A stretch of DNA of 64,000 bases, taken from an uncultured Bacilli bacterium. GTDB lineage: Bacteria; Bacillota_I; Bacilli_A; RFN20; DUOF01. The notes beneath the pieces are model-generated. The model saw nothing but the letters and a program-made list of their open reading frames with translations. It was not told where the DNA came from and ran no database searches. Positions 7,998 through 18,600 of this stretch are shown piece after piece (the stretch's first letter is position 1; each line of letters opens with the position of its first letter). A program made the translations under genes and the position numbers. The stretch spans positions 806,001 to 870,000 of the forward strand of contig CAKPSD010000001.1 of the NCBI GenBank assembly GCA_934183255.1, given 5' to 3'.

Positions 7998-8247
7998 AGC
8001 ATTATCATATGTAATTCTTGTAGCAAGCATTTTTGCTGTTTGTTTCTCTGTTGATAAAGTAACTAGTTATGTTAAAGCTAAAAATGACAATAAAGTTTTA
8101 ACTGAAAAATTAAATGATTTAAAAAATGAAAATAATAAATTAGAGAATATAAACACTAAATTAAAAGATCCAAATTACTTTTCAATATATGTAAAAGGTA
8201 AATATCAATACTCGCCTAGTGATGGATCAATAACTCCTTTAAATTAA
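7951..8247 (+). CDS. divIC: septum formation initiator DivIC (FtsB/FtsL-like)
   Basis: A 98-residue bitopic membrane protein: a basic cytoplasmic N-terminus, one transmembrane helix (about residues 17-37) and an extracellular coiled coil (KLNDLKNENNKLENINTKLKD). It ends in a segment (YFSIYVKGKYQYS) like the FtsB/DivIC box. DivIC works with DivIB and FtsL at the division septum. The start at 7951 has an ideal AAGGAGG 7 bases upstream although it lies inside yabQ. A terminator follows directly, so it closes the yabP-yabQ-divIC unit. Confidence 0.87.
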   Translation: MERTKKEKSFKKLFNRALSYVILVASIFAVCFSVDKVTSYVKAKNDNKVLTEKLNDLKNENNKLENINTKLKDPNYFSIYVKGKYQYSPSDGSITPLN

Positions 8248-8271
8248 AAAGAACTTATGTTCTTTTTTTTT
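8246..8271 (+). terminator. terminator after divIC
   Basis: The hairpin AAAGAAC/GTTCTTT with a TTAT loop is followed by a run of T up to 8271. It separates the divIC unit from the tmk operon. Confidence 0.75.
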
Positions 8272-8297
8272 GTATATATAAGGCTTTATGATATAAT
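8270..8297 (+). promoter_or_regulatory. promoter of the tmk-holB-ricT-rsmI operon
   Basis: TTGTAT (8270-8275) and TATAAT (8292-8297) are separated by 16 bases, 21 bases before the tmk ATG. Confidence 0.6.
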
Positions 8298-8318
8298 GTA
8301 TTAGAGGTGGAAATAGAT

Positions 8319-8948
8319 ATGTTTATTACTTTTGAAGGCCCTGATGGTTGTGGTAAATCATCTGTTATTAAAGTTATAAAAGAAAAATTAGAAAAGGATA
8401 ATTATGATGTTGTTGTTACTAGAGAACCAGGTGGAAGTCCTATTGCAGAGCAAATAAGAAAAGTTATTTTAGATGTTAACAATAATGGTATGGATTATAT
8501 GGCTGAGTGTATGCTTTACGCTGCTTGTAGAGCACAACATTTAAAAGATATTGTTATTCCTAGTTTAAAGGAAAATAAAATAGTTATTTGTGATAGATTC
8601 GTTGATAGTTCTTATGTATATCAAGGTGTTGTTAGAGGTTTAGGAATGGACAGGGTTATCAAAATCAATGAACTTGTTGTTAAAGATCATATGCCCAATT
8701 TAACTATCTGTATTGATTTAGAATCTGAGAAATGTTTAGAGAGAATAAATAAGAATAATAGAGAAAAAGATAGACTAGATAATGAAGGATTAGAGTTTCA
8801 TAAAAAAGTTAGAAATACTTATTTAGAACTATGTGAAATGTTTAAAGATAGAATAGTTAAAATAAATGGTGATCAAACATTAGAAAATGTTGCAAATGAT
8901 GCTTATAAAGTAATAACTAGTTTCTTAAATAATAAAAAGGAAAATTAA
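8319..8948 (+). CDS. tmk: thymidylate kinase
   Basis: The 209-residue enzyme phosphorylates dTMP to dTDP with ATP, an essential step in dTTP synthesis. The P-loop is FEGPDGCGKSS (residues 5-15), the DR(Y/F/H) nucleotide motif is TREPGGSP near residue 37, and the CDRFVDSSYVYQG segment near residue 93 is the conserved substrate-binding region. The LID region (INKNNREKDRLD) follows. I chose the ATG at 8319 because GAGGTGG lies upstream; an in-frame GTG at 8307 is part of that ribosome site. It heads an operon with holB, ricT and rsmI, as in B. subtilis, where it lies near the same partners. Confidence 0.95.
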   Translation: MFITFEGPDGCGKSSVIKVIKEKLEKDNYDVVVTREPGGSPIAEQIRKVILDVNNNGMDYMAECMLYAACRAQHLKDIVIPSLKENKIVICDRFVDSSYVYQGVVRGLGMDRVIKINELVVKDHMPNLTICIDLESEKCLERINKNNREKDRLDNEGLEFHKKVRNTYLELCEMFKDRIVKINGDQTLENVANDAYKVITSFLNNKKEN

Positions 8949-8950
8949 TT

Positions 8951-9913
8951 ATGAAAGAATATTTTAAAGAATATCAAAATGTTGCATATAACACCTTATT
9001 AAACTGTAAAAAACATAATAAGTTTCCTCAGGCTGTTTTATTAAATGGTTATAAAGATACTCCTCTTCTTGAAATTGCTAAATATTATGCTAAAAGTTTA
9101 GTTTGCGATAGTGAAGAACCATGCGAAAACTGTTTGGATTGTTTGAGAATAGATAATGAAAACTATGCTGATTTAATAATTGTAGATGGTAGTGAGCAAT
9201 CTATTAAAAAGGGACAAATTGAAGAAATTCAAGAAAGATTTTCGATGTCTGCTTTAGAGGAAAAAGGTAAAAAAATATATATCATAAATAAGATAGAAAA
9301 TGCTACTACTGAAGCTGTTAATTCTTTACTTAAATTTTTAGAAGAACCAACTAATGATGTATATGCAATTATCACAACTGCAAATATTAATAATGTATTA
9401 CCTACAATTATTTCTAGATGTATGAATATTAGATTAAAAAAAGCTAGTAAGCATGAACTAGTAGTAGAGGCTACAAAGAAGAACATACCACTTGAAGATG
9501 CACTTATTTTATCTTGTTTTGAAGGTAGTGTTGATTCTATTATAAACACATATGAAAACTCTAGTTATTTATCTATTAAAGATGTCGTTGTAGAGTTTTT
9601 AAATGAGATGGATAGTGATGAAGATTTACTTTATTTTGCTGAAGTAGAAATGAGTGACTTCATTAAAGATAAGAATGATTTTTTAATGTTACTTGAACTA
9701 TTAGAAATTGCTTATTTAGATATTATGAATGTAAATAATACTAATGAGATAAAATATCAAGAAGAAAGAGAAGTTATTACTTCTTTATCTAATAAAATTA
9801 AAAATATTGAAGACAAATTAAGCACAATTATGTTATTCAAAGGTTGCACAATGTTAAATGCAAATGTAAAATTATTACTAGACAGCTTAATTATAAAATT
9901 AGGAAGGAGTTAA
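8951..9913 (+). CDS. holB: DNA polymerase III delta' subunit
   Basis: A 320-residue clamp-loader subunit. The N-terminal AAA+ fold lacks an intact P-loop, as normal for delta', and carries a zinc-binding set of four cysteines (CDSEEPCENCLDC). Other landmarks are IINKIENATTEAVNSLLK and LKFLEEPTNDVYAII, and then the sensor segment LPTIISRC. Its role is to help load the DnaN clamp, encoded near the origin in this window, onto primed DNA. It starts 2 bases after tmk and is followed 4 bases later by ricT, so it is part of one transcript. Confidence 0.93.
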   Translation: MKEYFKEYQNVAYNTLLNCKKHNKFPQAVLLNGYKDTPLLEIAKYYAKSLVCDSEEPCENCLDCLRIDNENYADLIIVDGSEQSIKKGQIEEIQERFSMSALEEKGKKIYIINKIENATTEAVNSLLKFLEEPTNDVYAIITTANINNVLPTIISRCMNIRLKKASKHELVVEATKKNIPLEDALILSCFEGSVDSIINTYENSSYLSIKDVVVEFLNEMDSDEDLLYFAEVEMSDFIKDKNDFLMLLELLEIAYLDIMNVNNTNEIKYQEEREVITSLSNKIKNIEDKLSTIMLFKGCTMLNANVKLLLDSLIIKLGRS

Positions 9914-9917
9914 TTTA

Positions 9918-10739
9918 ATGAATGAAGGTTATTTTGTAGAAATAAGTTATGATTCAAATAAAGGAAAAAGACATTATTATACTTTAGATGGTAGTTTAAA
10001 AGTTAATGATACAGTAGTAATAGAAACTCCTTTAGGACTTGAAATAGGTTTTGTTTCTGGTGATTTAGTAAAAGAAAGTAATAGTAACTATAACGATAAT
10101 ACACTTACAATAATTAGAAAAGCTACTGAAGAAGATTTAAATACTTATGAAAATAATAAAATAGATGTTATAGATGCAATAAGAATATATAATGAAGAAA
10201 CTGAAAAACTTAATTTAGATATGAAGTTAGTTAGTGCTTTATATACTTTAGATAAAACAAAAGTTTTATTTAGTTATGTGTCTGACGAAAGAGTGGATTT
10301 TAGAGAATTATTAAAGAACTTATCTAGTAATTTAAAATGTCGTATTGAATTAAAACAAATCGGCGCTAGAGATCGTTCTAAAAATATTGGTGGTATTGGT
10401 ATTTGTGGATTACCTTTATGTTGTTCTACTTTCTTAAATGAATTTGAAGGTATCAGTATTAACATGGCTAAAAACCAATATCTTGCACTTAATATTCAAA
10501 AAATATCAGGACAATGTAATAAATTATTATGTTGTTTAAAATATGAAGATGAAGAATATTCTAAATTAAAGGAAGGCGTTCCTAAAATTGGTCAAAGATT
10601 TAATTATAATGGGAAAACTTGTAAAGTAGCTTCTCTTAATCTTTTATCATCTATAGCAAGGATAGAAAGCGAAGATAAAGAGCTTAATGAAAATATAAAA
10701 ATTGATGAGTTAAAAAAACTTGTTAATAAAGGAAAATAA
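9918..10739 (+). CDS. ricT: PSP1-domain protein RicT (YaaT)
   Basis: A 273-residue protein with the PSP1 domain. The conserved central segment is IGARDRSKNIGGIG followed by the cysteine clusters CGLPLCC and CNKLLCC, which in B. subtilis bind iron-sulfur clusters. There, RicT forms a complex with RicA (YmcA) and RicF (YlbF) that acts on RNase Y-dependent mRNA maturation and indirectly on sporulation and biofilm regulation. RicA and RicF are not in this window. AGGAAGGAG lies upstream of the ATG. Position between holB and rsmI matches B. subtilis. Confidence 0.92.
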   Translation: MNEGYFVEISYDSNKGKRHYYTLDGSLKVNDTVVIETPLGLEIGFVSGDLVKESNSNYNDNTLTIIRKATEEDLNTYENNKIDVIDAIRIYNEETEKLNLDMKLVSALYTLDKTKVLFSYVSDERVDFRELLKNLSSNLKCRIELKQIGARDRSKNIGGIGICGLPLCCSTFLNEFEGISINMAKNQYLALNIQKISGQCNKLLCCLKYEDEEYSKLKEGVPKIGQRFNYNGKTCKVASLNLLSSIARIESEDKELNENIKIDELKKLVNKGK

Positions 10740-10741
10740 GT

Positions 10742-11587
10742 ATGATTCAACAAACATATATAAATGAATTACCAACATTATACTTAGTAGCAACTCCAAT
10801 AGGTAATCTTGAGGAGATGACTTTTCGTAGTATAAATATTTTAAAAAGCGTTAAATTAATTGCATGTGAAGATACTAGAAACACTAAAATATTAGTTAAT
10901 CATTATAATATTGAAACTCCTCTTATTAGTTATCATAAGTATAATGAAAAAGCTATGTGTGATAAATTAATTGAAGTACTAGAAAATGAAGGAGATATTG
11001 CTCTTGTTAGTGATGCTGGTTATCCCCTTATTAGTGATCCAGGTTCTATTTTAGTAGATGAAGTTATAAAAAAAGGCTTTAATGTTACGACTATTTCAGG
11101 TCCTTGCGCTTTTTTAAATGCACTAGTTTCTTCTAATATGGATTTAAGCACTTTTACTTTTATAGGATTTTTAGATTCTAAAAATAGTTCTAAGAAAAAA
11201 CAATTAATAGCTTTAAAAGATAAAAAAGAAACTTTAATTTTTTATGAATCTGTTCATAGAATTGAAGAAACATTAACTGATATTTTAGAAATACTTGGTG
11301 ATAGAAAAATAACTCTTGCACGTGAACTTACTAAAAAATTTGAAGAATATACTAGAGGAAAAGTTAGTGAAGTTATTTTGTCTTTAAACGAATTTAGCAA
11401 AGGAGAATTTGTTATTGTAGTTGAAGGCAATAAAGAAGAAAAAGTTATTAGTGAAGAAGAGATTCTTAATGAAGTTAAATATTTAATAGAAAAAGGAGAA
11501 AAAAGTAAAACAGCCATAGAAAAGGTTGCCTCTTCATATGGCTTAAAGAAAAATTATGTTTATGATTTGTATATTAAAAACAAGTAA
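10742..11587 (+). CDS. rsmI: 16S rRNA (cytidine-1402-2'-O)-methyltransferase
   Basis: The 281-residue tetrapyrrole-methylase-fold enzyme carries the signature LVATPIGNLEEMTFRS near residue 20, then CEDTRNTKIL, ISYHKYNE, LVSDAGYPLISDPG and the FYESVHRI segment. RsmI methylates the ribose of C1402 in the decoding centre together with RsmH. It is the last gene of the tmk operon. Its stop codon directly abuts the stop codon of the convergent mfd gene with no base in between, leaving no room for a terminator outside the coding regions. Confidence 0.95.
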   Translation: MIQQTYINELPTLYLVATPIGNLEEMTFRSINILKSVKLIACEDTRNTKILVNHYNIETPLISYHKYNEKAMCDKLIEVLENEGDIALVSDAGYPLISDPGSILVDEVIKKGFNVTTISGPCAFLNALVSSNMDLSTFTFIGFLDSKNSSKKKQLIALKDKKETLIFYESVHRIEETLTDILEILGDRKITLARELTKKFEEYTRGKVSEVILSLNEFSKGEFVIVVEGNKEEKVISEEEILNEVKYLIEKGEKSKTAIEKVASSYGLKKNYVYDLYIKNK

Positions 11588-14500
11588 TTAAATTTTAGTT
11601 AATATTTCATTTATATAATATATCCACTCGTTATTAACCTTTTTAATTCTAATTCTAATATTATCCTTTTTGAAACTTAAAAGGATATTTTTATAATCTA
11701 AAGTATTAACTAATTCAAATAGTTTTATACCTATTCCATCTTTATTAGAGATTTCTTTAGATAAGTATACATCTATGAACTCTACATCATCTTTTATTTT
11801 TTCTACTTTAGAATGTGATGATAAAACATCCATTCTTTTCTTTTCTATCAATAAAGTAACATTTTCTGGCATTTTACCATGTATATCTTTAATTTGCTTT
11901 TCTAACTCTTCTAAATCGTTTAAAGTTTTTACTGCATCTAATTTTTTATACATTTCTATCTTATTACCATCTACTCCAGCATATGAAGAAGGAATATATC
12001 CATTTATTTGAATATTGTTAGAAATACTATCGTTTTCTTTAACAATTCCTTTTTCTTCTTCAATAGCGTCTTTCAATAAATCAAGATATAAATCTATACC
12101 TATATTTTCTATAAAACCAGATTGATTAGCTCCAAGCAAATCTCCTGCTCCTCTAATAGATAAATCCCTTAAGGCAATTTTATATCCACTTCCAAGTTCA
12201 GTAAATTCTTTTATAGCTCTTAATCTATTTGTTGCTACTTCACTAACCTGTTTATTAGGCTTGAACAATAAGTAAGCATACGCTAATTTATCACTTCTTC
12301 CTACTCTTCCTTTTATTTGATAAAGTTGAGATAAGCCAAAATGATCAGCATCTTCAATAATAATAGTATTCGCATTTGGTATATCAATACCAGTTTCAAT
12401 AATTGTCGTACACACTAGTACATTTAATTTATTATTATAAAAATCATATGTAACTTCTTCAATTGCTTCTTTATCCATTTTTCCATGTATAATTCCTACA
12501 CGCGCTCCTTTAATCTTACTTTCTATATCATAAGCAACACTAGCAATATTACTAGTCTTATTATATAAATAAAAGACTTGTCCATTTCTTCCTAATTCTC
12601 TTTCAATTATTTCTTTTATAATCTTAGGATTTTTTTCCATAACATAGGTTTGAATTGGCATTCTTTTTTCTGGTGGAGTTTGTATTTGGCATAAACTTCT
12701 TATTCCAATTAATGACATTTGCATAGTTCTAGGAATAGGAGTAGCACTTAACGTTAAAACATCAATAGAGTTTTTAAACTCTTTGATTTTTTCTTTATGT
12801 TCTACACCAAATCTTTGTTCTTCATCTACAATTAATAAACCTAAATCATGAAACTTTATATCATTAGATAAAATTCTATGTGTTCCTATTAACATATCTA
12901 TTTTCCCATCTTTTAAATCTTTAATAATTTTTTGTTGTTCTTTTTCTGTTTTAAATCTGTTTAAAAGTTCCACTCTTACATTAAAGTTTTTAAATCTATC
13001 AATAGCGCTTGCATAGTGTTGACTTGATAATAAGGTGGTTGGGCAAAGAAGAGCTACTTGTTTAGCATCTTTTATCGCTTTAAAGGCCGCTACAAAAGCA
13101 ACTTCTGTTTTACCAAAGCCTACATCGCCACACAAAAGCATATCCATTGGTACACTTTTTTCCATTTCTTTTTTTACTTTTTTTATAGCCTCTAATTGAT
13201 CTTTAGTATAAACATAGGGAAAATCATTTTCAAACATCATTTGTAAATCATCATCGCTAGAAAAAGCATATCCTATTTTTTTAGTTCTTTCTTCATATAG
13301 TTTTATTAAATCTACCGCTATATCTTTTACTTTACTTTTAATTCTTTCTTTAGTCTTTTCCCAATCATTACTTCCAAGTTTATTTAAAGTAGGAGCTTTA
13401 CCCTCTCTTGCTGCATACTTTCTTACTAAAGAGAATTGTTCTAATGGCACATATAAAACTTCATTATTTTTATATTCTATATGCATATAATCCTTAGTAA
13501 CTTTACCTGCTTTTATTGTTTCTAATCCTTTATATCTACCTATACCATAATTTTCATGAACTAAATAATCACCTATTTGTAAATCTTCATATCCACTTAT
13601 AGCTTGTGAACTTTTAAATTTGGTAAAATATCTGCCTGTAGTTATCTTTTGTAAAAATAATTCTCTAGCCGTTAAAACTGCAATTTTTTCTTCATCTAAT
13701 ACGAATCCTTCAATTAAATCTTCATTTATTATTTGAACTAGATTTTTATCTATCTCATATTCATCAAACCATAAATTAAGATTAGTAATTTGATGTTCAT
13801 TTGTTAAATAAATATATATTTTGTATTTTAAATCCAAATAATTTTTTATTAATTTAGTAGCCATTTTAGAACTACCATTACAATTAGTAAGAGGATTTAA
13901 ATAAAAGTATTCATCACTATCTTTTGTTTGAAAATCATTTAATTGTATTATTTTTTTACATCCCACTAATACATTATTTAAATCATAATATAAAGATATA
14001 TTACTTAATACCTTTTTATCTTCATATAATTCACATTTATAATCATATGTTTCTTTTACTAATAAATCATAATTATTATAAATTGATGGCTTATCCATTA
14101 ATAAGCATACATCTGCATTAAAGTAATCATTTAAATTATTACAATCATTTATTAATGAATAGTATTTATATAAAGAAGTAGTGTAAGTTTCTGTTTCTAT
14201 TTTTTCGATATCTTCATTTACATTTTCTTTTAATAACTCTGCTTCATCTTCACTTAATAGTTTTCTTTCTTTTTCTAATTCTTTTTTTAATATCTCAATA
14301 GCCTTTTCTTTATCTTTTATTATTAGTTCACTTGCAGGCAATATTAAAACATGATCATCTTGTTTTATTGTAGTTTGTTTCTCTAAATCAAAATATCTTA
14401 TGCTTTCAATTTCATCATCAAAGAATTCTATTCTTACAGGATTATCATAATTAATGCTAAAGAAATCTAAGACCTCTCCTCTTGAAGAATACTCTAAAGT

Positions 14501-14992
14501 ATTACAAACTTTATTAACTCTTTTATAGCCATTCTTTTGCAAAAAGTTTTCTAAATCTTTTTTATTAATAGTTTGGCCTACAACTACTCTTTTTACTCCT
14601 TCTTTAAAATCTTCTTTAGATGGTAAATATCTTAAAAACGAACTAGTGTGTGTTATCAAAATACCTGGCTCTTCTTTTAAACATTTGTTAAGGGCATATA
14701 TTCTGTTTGCTAGTAGTTCTTTTGATTCCGCTACCGTTTCTATTCTAATGGTTTCATCAGAAAAATATGTGATAATATTTTCATCTTCTAATAAGTTAGT
14801 CAAATATTCATACAGCAAAGAAGCATTATGCAAACTATTACATAATACTAAATATTTTTTCTTGTTTTGAATATAACTACTTGCTAATAAAAGAGCTTTT
14901 TTGAAAATAGAATCACAAATATAATTTTTTCTTGCTTCATTAAAAGATTTAACAATTTCTTTATCTTTAAATAAGTTTAATATTGATTTCAT
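11588..14992 (-). CDS. mfd: transcription-repair coupling factor Mfd
   Basis: The 1134-residue helicase removes RNA polymerase stalled at DNA damage and recruits UvrA. The N-terminal UvrB-like module is followed by the CarD-like RNA polymerase interaction domain (GDYLVHENYGIGRYKG, about residue 480). The RecG-like translocase follows with Walker A CGDVGFGKTE near residue 627 and DEEQ box VDEEQRFG near 724. TRCF motifs such as RVGRSDKLAYAY follow, and the D7 domain closes the protein. The length is normal for the family. The start shares one base with the stop codon of pth (TAATG), so the two are translationally coupled. The pth-mfd order also occurs in B. subtilis. Confidence 0.96.
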   Translation of the reverse strand: MKSILNLFKDKEIVKSFNEARKNYICDSIFKKALLLASSYIQNKKKYLVLCNSLHNASLLYEYLTNLLEDENIITYFSDETIRIETVAESKELLANRIYALNKCLKEEPGILITHTSSFLRYLPSKEDFKEGVKRVVVGQTINKKDLENFLQKNGYKRVNKVCNTLEYSSRGEVLDFFSINYDNPVRIEFFDDEIESIRYFDLEKQTTIKQDDHVLILPASELIIKDKEKAIEILKKELEKERKLLSEDEAELLKENVNEDIEKIETETYTTSLYKYYSLINDCNNLNDYFNADVCLLMDKPSIYNNYDLLVKETYDYKCELYEDKKVLSNISLYYDLNNVLVGCKKIIQLNDFQTKDSDEYFYLNPLTNCNGSSKMATKLIKNYLDLKYKIYIYLTNEHQITNLNLWFDEYEIDKNLVQIINEDLIEGFVLDEEKIAVLTARELFLQKITTGRYFTKFKSSQAISGYEDLQIGDYLVHENYGIGRYKGLETIKAGKVTKDYMHIEYKNNEVLYVPLEQFSLVRKYAAREGKAPTLNKLGSNDWEKTKERIKSKVKDIAVDLIKLYEERTKKIGYAFSSDDDLQMMFENDFPYVYTKDQLEAIKKVKKEMEKSVPMDMLLCGDVGFGKTEVAFVAAFKAIKDAKQVALLCPTTLLSSQHYASAIDRFKNFNVRVELLNRFKTEKEQQKIIKDLKDGKIDMLIGTHRILSNDIKFHDLGLLIVDEEQRFGVEHKEKIKEFKNSIDVLTLSATPIPRTMQMSLIGIRSLCQIQTPPEKRMPIQTYVMEKNPKIIKEIIERELGRNGQVFYLYNKTSNIASVAYDIESKIKGARVGIIHGKMDKEAIEEVTYDFYNNKLNVLVCTTIIETGIDIPNANTIIIEDADHFGLSQLYQIKGRVGRSDKLAYAYLLFKPNKQVSEVATNRLRAIKEFTELGSGYKIALRDLSIRGAGDLLGANQSGFIENIGIDLYLDLLKDAIEEEKGIVKENDSISNNIQINGYIPSSYAGVDGNKIEMYKKLDAVKTLNDLEELEKQIKDIHGKMPENVTLLIEKKRMDVLSSHSKVEKIKDDVEFIDVYLSKEISNKDGIGIKLFELVNTLDYKNILLSFKKDNIRIRIKKVNNEWIYYINEILTKI

Positions 14993-15546
14993 TAATTATA
15001 TAAACTCATTACTTTGTTAAAATCATATTTAGTGAAGTCTTCTATTATATTACTTATTTTTTCTATTTCCTTATCTATTATCTCTTTTTCTTCATCTTTA
15101 AATTTGCCTAAAACATAATTTATAGTATCTATATTTTTATCTTTTGAAATACCAATTCTTACTCTTTTAAAATCGCTTGTTTTGATATTTTCGATTATAT
15201 TTTTAATACCATTATGTCCTCCAGCACTACCTTTTTCTCTTAATCTAATTACACCTACATCTAAATCCATGTCATCATATATTACAAGTAAATCTTTTAC
15301 ATCTATATGAAAGTATCCCATAAAGTCTCTTACACACTCTCCTGATAAATTCATATATGTTTGTGGCTCTAATAAAAGAACCTTTTCATCATTTATTTTT
15401 GTCTCTGTATATAAACCTTTAAACTTTCTTTTATCTATACTTAAGTTATTTTTTTTAGCATAAAAATCTAATGCCATAAAACCTGCATTATGTCTAGTAT
15501 TTTTATACTCTCCTCCATAATTGCCAAGGCCAACTATTAATTTCAT
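14992..15546 (-). CDS. pth: peptidyl-tRNA hydrolase
   Basis: The 184-residue enzyme frees tRNA from peptidyl-tRNAs that drop off the ribosome. The motif VGLGNYGGEYKNTRHNAGF near the N-terminus holds the substrate-binding Asn and catalytic His. The conserved YDDMDLDVG and SAGGHNGIKNI segments are present, as is the FKRVRIGIS segment. I chose the ATG at 15546 because GAAGGGAG lies just upstream; an upstream in-frame start at 15579 would lie inside a terminator hairpin. It is coupled to mfd. Confidence 0.95.
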   Translation of the reverse strand: MKLIVGLGNYGGEYKNTRHNAGFMALDFYAKKNNLSIDKRKFKGLYTETKINDEKVLLLEPQTYMNLSGECVRDFMGYFHIDVKDLLVIYDDMDLDVGVIRLREKGSAGGHNGIKNIIENIKTSDFKRVRIGISKDKNIDTINYVLGKFKDEEKEIIDKEIEKISNIIEDFTKYDFNKVMSLYN

Positions 15547-15573
15547 TAAGTAATCTCCCTTCAAACAAGCAAA

Positions 15574-15591
15574 AGGCACTAATAAGTGCCT
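15574..15591 (-). terminator. terminator of the giant surface protein gene
   Basis: AGGCACT, loop AATA and AGTGCCT form a 7-bp hairpin followed on the minus strand by TTTT. It lies between the giant gene and pth; read-through into pth-mfd is possible because the T-run is short. Confidence 0.65.
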
Positions 15592-15602
15592 ATGCTTAAA
15601 TA

Positions 15603-18600
15603 CTATAATACTTTTACTTTCTTTCTAAAGATTAACACTTTAGCAAGTCCATAGACAATAGCTAATCCAGAAATGAATAGTAAAGACCAACCAAGTGGAT
15701 CTTTATTAAAGAAGTTTTCACCAATATTCATTCCTAAATCCTTCTTAGCTACATTTCTATCTACAATAAATACATAAACATATCCATCTAAGTTATCTAT
15801 TATACTTTGATAACTGTTACTAATACTTATACCAGCTTCTGTATGTTCATTTATATATTGAGCATCTGTTTCACTTAATACAAGATAAGCGTTTTCATCT
15901 AATGATCTATAGCCTAACATTCCTGCTCCACAAGATTGATTTCCTTTATATTGACTAGTAGGAACAGCAAATATTAAAGTATCATTTTTCTTAAATGAAT
16001 AATCACTACCTCCACTTATAGTAACATAAGAATTTGTAACTTTTAGTAAATATTGTTTATGTGGTTTCAATGGAACATTATTTAAGCAAATGTTATCATT
16101 GTTATTTATTGATATTTTATATGTTGCAGTGTTACCTGCTAAATCTGTTATTACAAATACATATTCACCAGTATCTTCTATTTTTTGTTTTTTAGTGTAA
16201 GCATTTCCATTCATTATTACTTTTACAATTGGAGCTTCTGCCTTACTTGTTGGTTCTCTCCATGTTAAGTAAGCATTGCCTTTTATAGCATCCCCTGCAG
16301 TAGTTTCTCTGTCATTAACAAATAGTTGATATTTAGGAGTTTGTCTATAAATAATGAAATGCCTTTCTATACTTTCATTACCAACTGAATCATATGCTTT
16401 TATTTCATATATTCCTTCTTCAGTAAGCTGTATTGTTGTATCTTCAACAGTTGTCCATTCACCTTCGTTAATGCGATATCTTAAATAACTGCCTGGATTA
16501 TTATCAACAGAAGTTACAACAACTGTATTAGCATTTGTATAACTATTTTCTGCTAATTCATAATTGACATAAGTAGTATTGGCAATAACATCAATATCAG
16601 GCGCATCATTATCAATAGTAACATACTCTATATCCATGTTTTGTGTTACATTACCTATTTCATCTTTTGCTATGATTTTATATGTTCCAGTTTTAGATAA
16701 AATATAATTAACTCCACTAAATGTTGCTAAAGGTTCTTTATTACATACATATGAATCATTTTCATCAGGAACACAACCATCGTATATTATTCCAGTTCCA
16801 TTAACGTTATCGTCTAATGATATAGTAACTTCACCCTTAAAATAATTATAACTTCCTACTCGTGTACCATTTATAATAATTTTTGGTGGTTGTTTATCAA
16901 TTGTAAATTCTATTTCTGTATACAATGATGGATAATAATTCCCATTTGTATCTTTCTTAACATAAATAGTGTACTTATAACTTGCCATATGGCCATATGT
17001 TTCTTTTACAAGAACACTTGGATCTCTTTTTACATATCCATTTGCTGTTAAAAGTTGTAAATCAACAACATATAAATCCATACAGTCATCAACTAATATT
17101 CCGTCCTCATAACAGAACAACTTAACATTATTTCTAACTTTTTTTCCATTCGTTATAAGTAATGGATTATCATTTTCATCTACTAGTTTATTTCCATTTG
17201 CGTCAACTTCATAAATTTCCATTTCTGGCAATTTTATATTAATAGTAAATGTGTATTCACTATTTTCTGTTATATTACCTGCAAAATCCTCAAAGAAGAA
17301 TGAATATATAATGTCATTTTTACTACTTATTCCAAATGTTTTAATACTTTCACTATTAAATAAAGTTTTTCCACCTGTGCAAGGGTTTAACAAGTTAAAT
17401 GTTTGATAGCCATTTTCGTTTCTAGTTATAGGTGCTGATTTTGGAACACCATTTTCACTCCAAGAAACTATATCTTGATTTGCGTTATTTTTAGTTATTG
17501 TGTAATAAGTTTGACCTATTGTAAATGAACCTGCATTTATTGCTACAGAAGATGTGCTTCCATTATCTGACCATTTAACAAATACATCACCATTTTCATC
17601 TACAATTGTGTAAGTTATATTATAATTACAACTCCAATTTAATATAACAAGTTTTTCGTTCCATTCAATCTTAACTTCTGAGTTTATATATCTTCTTGAA
17701 TCAGCAATAAATTCTTCAATAGAATTAAATACAACATTTCCGCTAGGTTTATTAACTGTTATTTTAATTCCATCTGTTTTAGGACTTGTTTTATCTATTT
17801 CAAATAAAGAATATCTTCTTCCTGAATTATAATTACTTTCCTCTTCTCTTTTTACTTGTAATGCTTCAAGACATTCTATTTCATTAGTTTCCCAAGACAT
17901 TATATTACTTACATCAGTATATATATCTTTACAATTAACAGTTCCATCATCACTAACACATTTATTATTAATTAATATAGATTGTCTATTAACTAATTCT
18001 GCCTTATATATACCCTCATCTACATAAGTTAATTTAGAACTTTCATATGTTCCACCATTAAATACAGCTTCTATTCTATTATTTTCATTAACTGAGCCAC
18101 AATCACCTGCATGACTTGCAATCATATCTTTGGAAGTACAAACTAACTCCCATGTATTATTTGAAGAAATCTTATATAAGTTAATATAGTTAACTATATC
18201 ATTCCATTCAAGTACTAGATTACCTTTAGAAATCATTCTTTGTTCTTCATCTAAGAAAGTATTGTTATCAATATATTTTATTGATGTAGTCTCATCTGTT
18301 AAATAACTTATTGAGAAGTCTAAAGGATTATAAATAAATTTAATTGAATTAGTATTACCATGATCATCTTCTAAGTAAACTTCAAAGAATCCATAAGTAT
18401 AATTTGTATTTGTTATTTTAACAATATAACTATTCTTACCATTGATAGCACCAACGTTTTCACATCCATATACCAAACCTGTTGTACCAGGAGAACATGT
18501 TAATGATCTTAATATATCTTCATTAGTTTCATATGAATTACCATTGCTTGACCATTTAACATCTAAATTGTTAGATATTGTTTTAGTATTCCAAGTATCT

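Noticed and set aside
13924..14121. Open frame opposite mfd rich in His, Ile and Tyr
   Set aside because: Composition is that of an antisense shadow, and mfd continues without break on the other strand.
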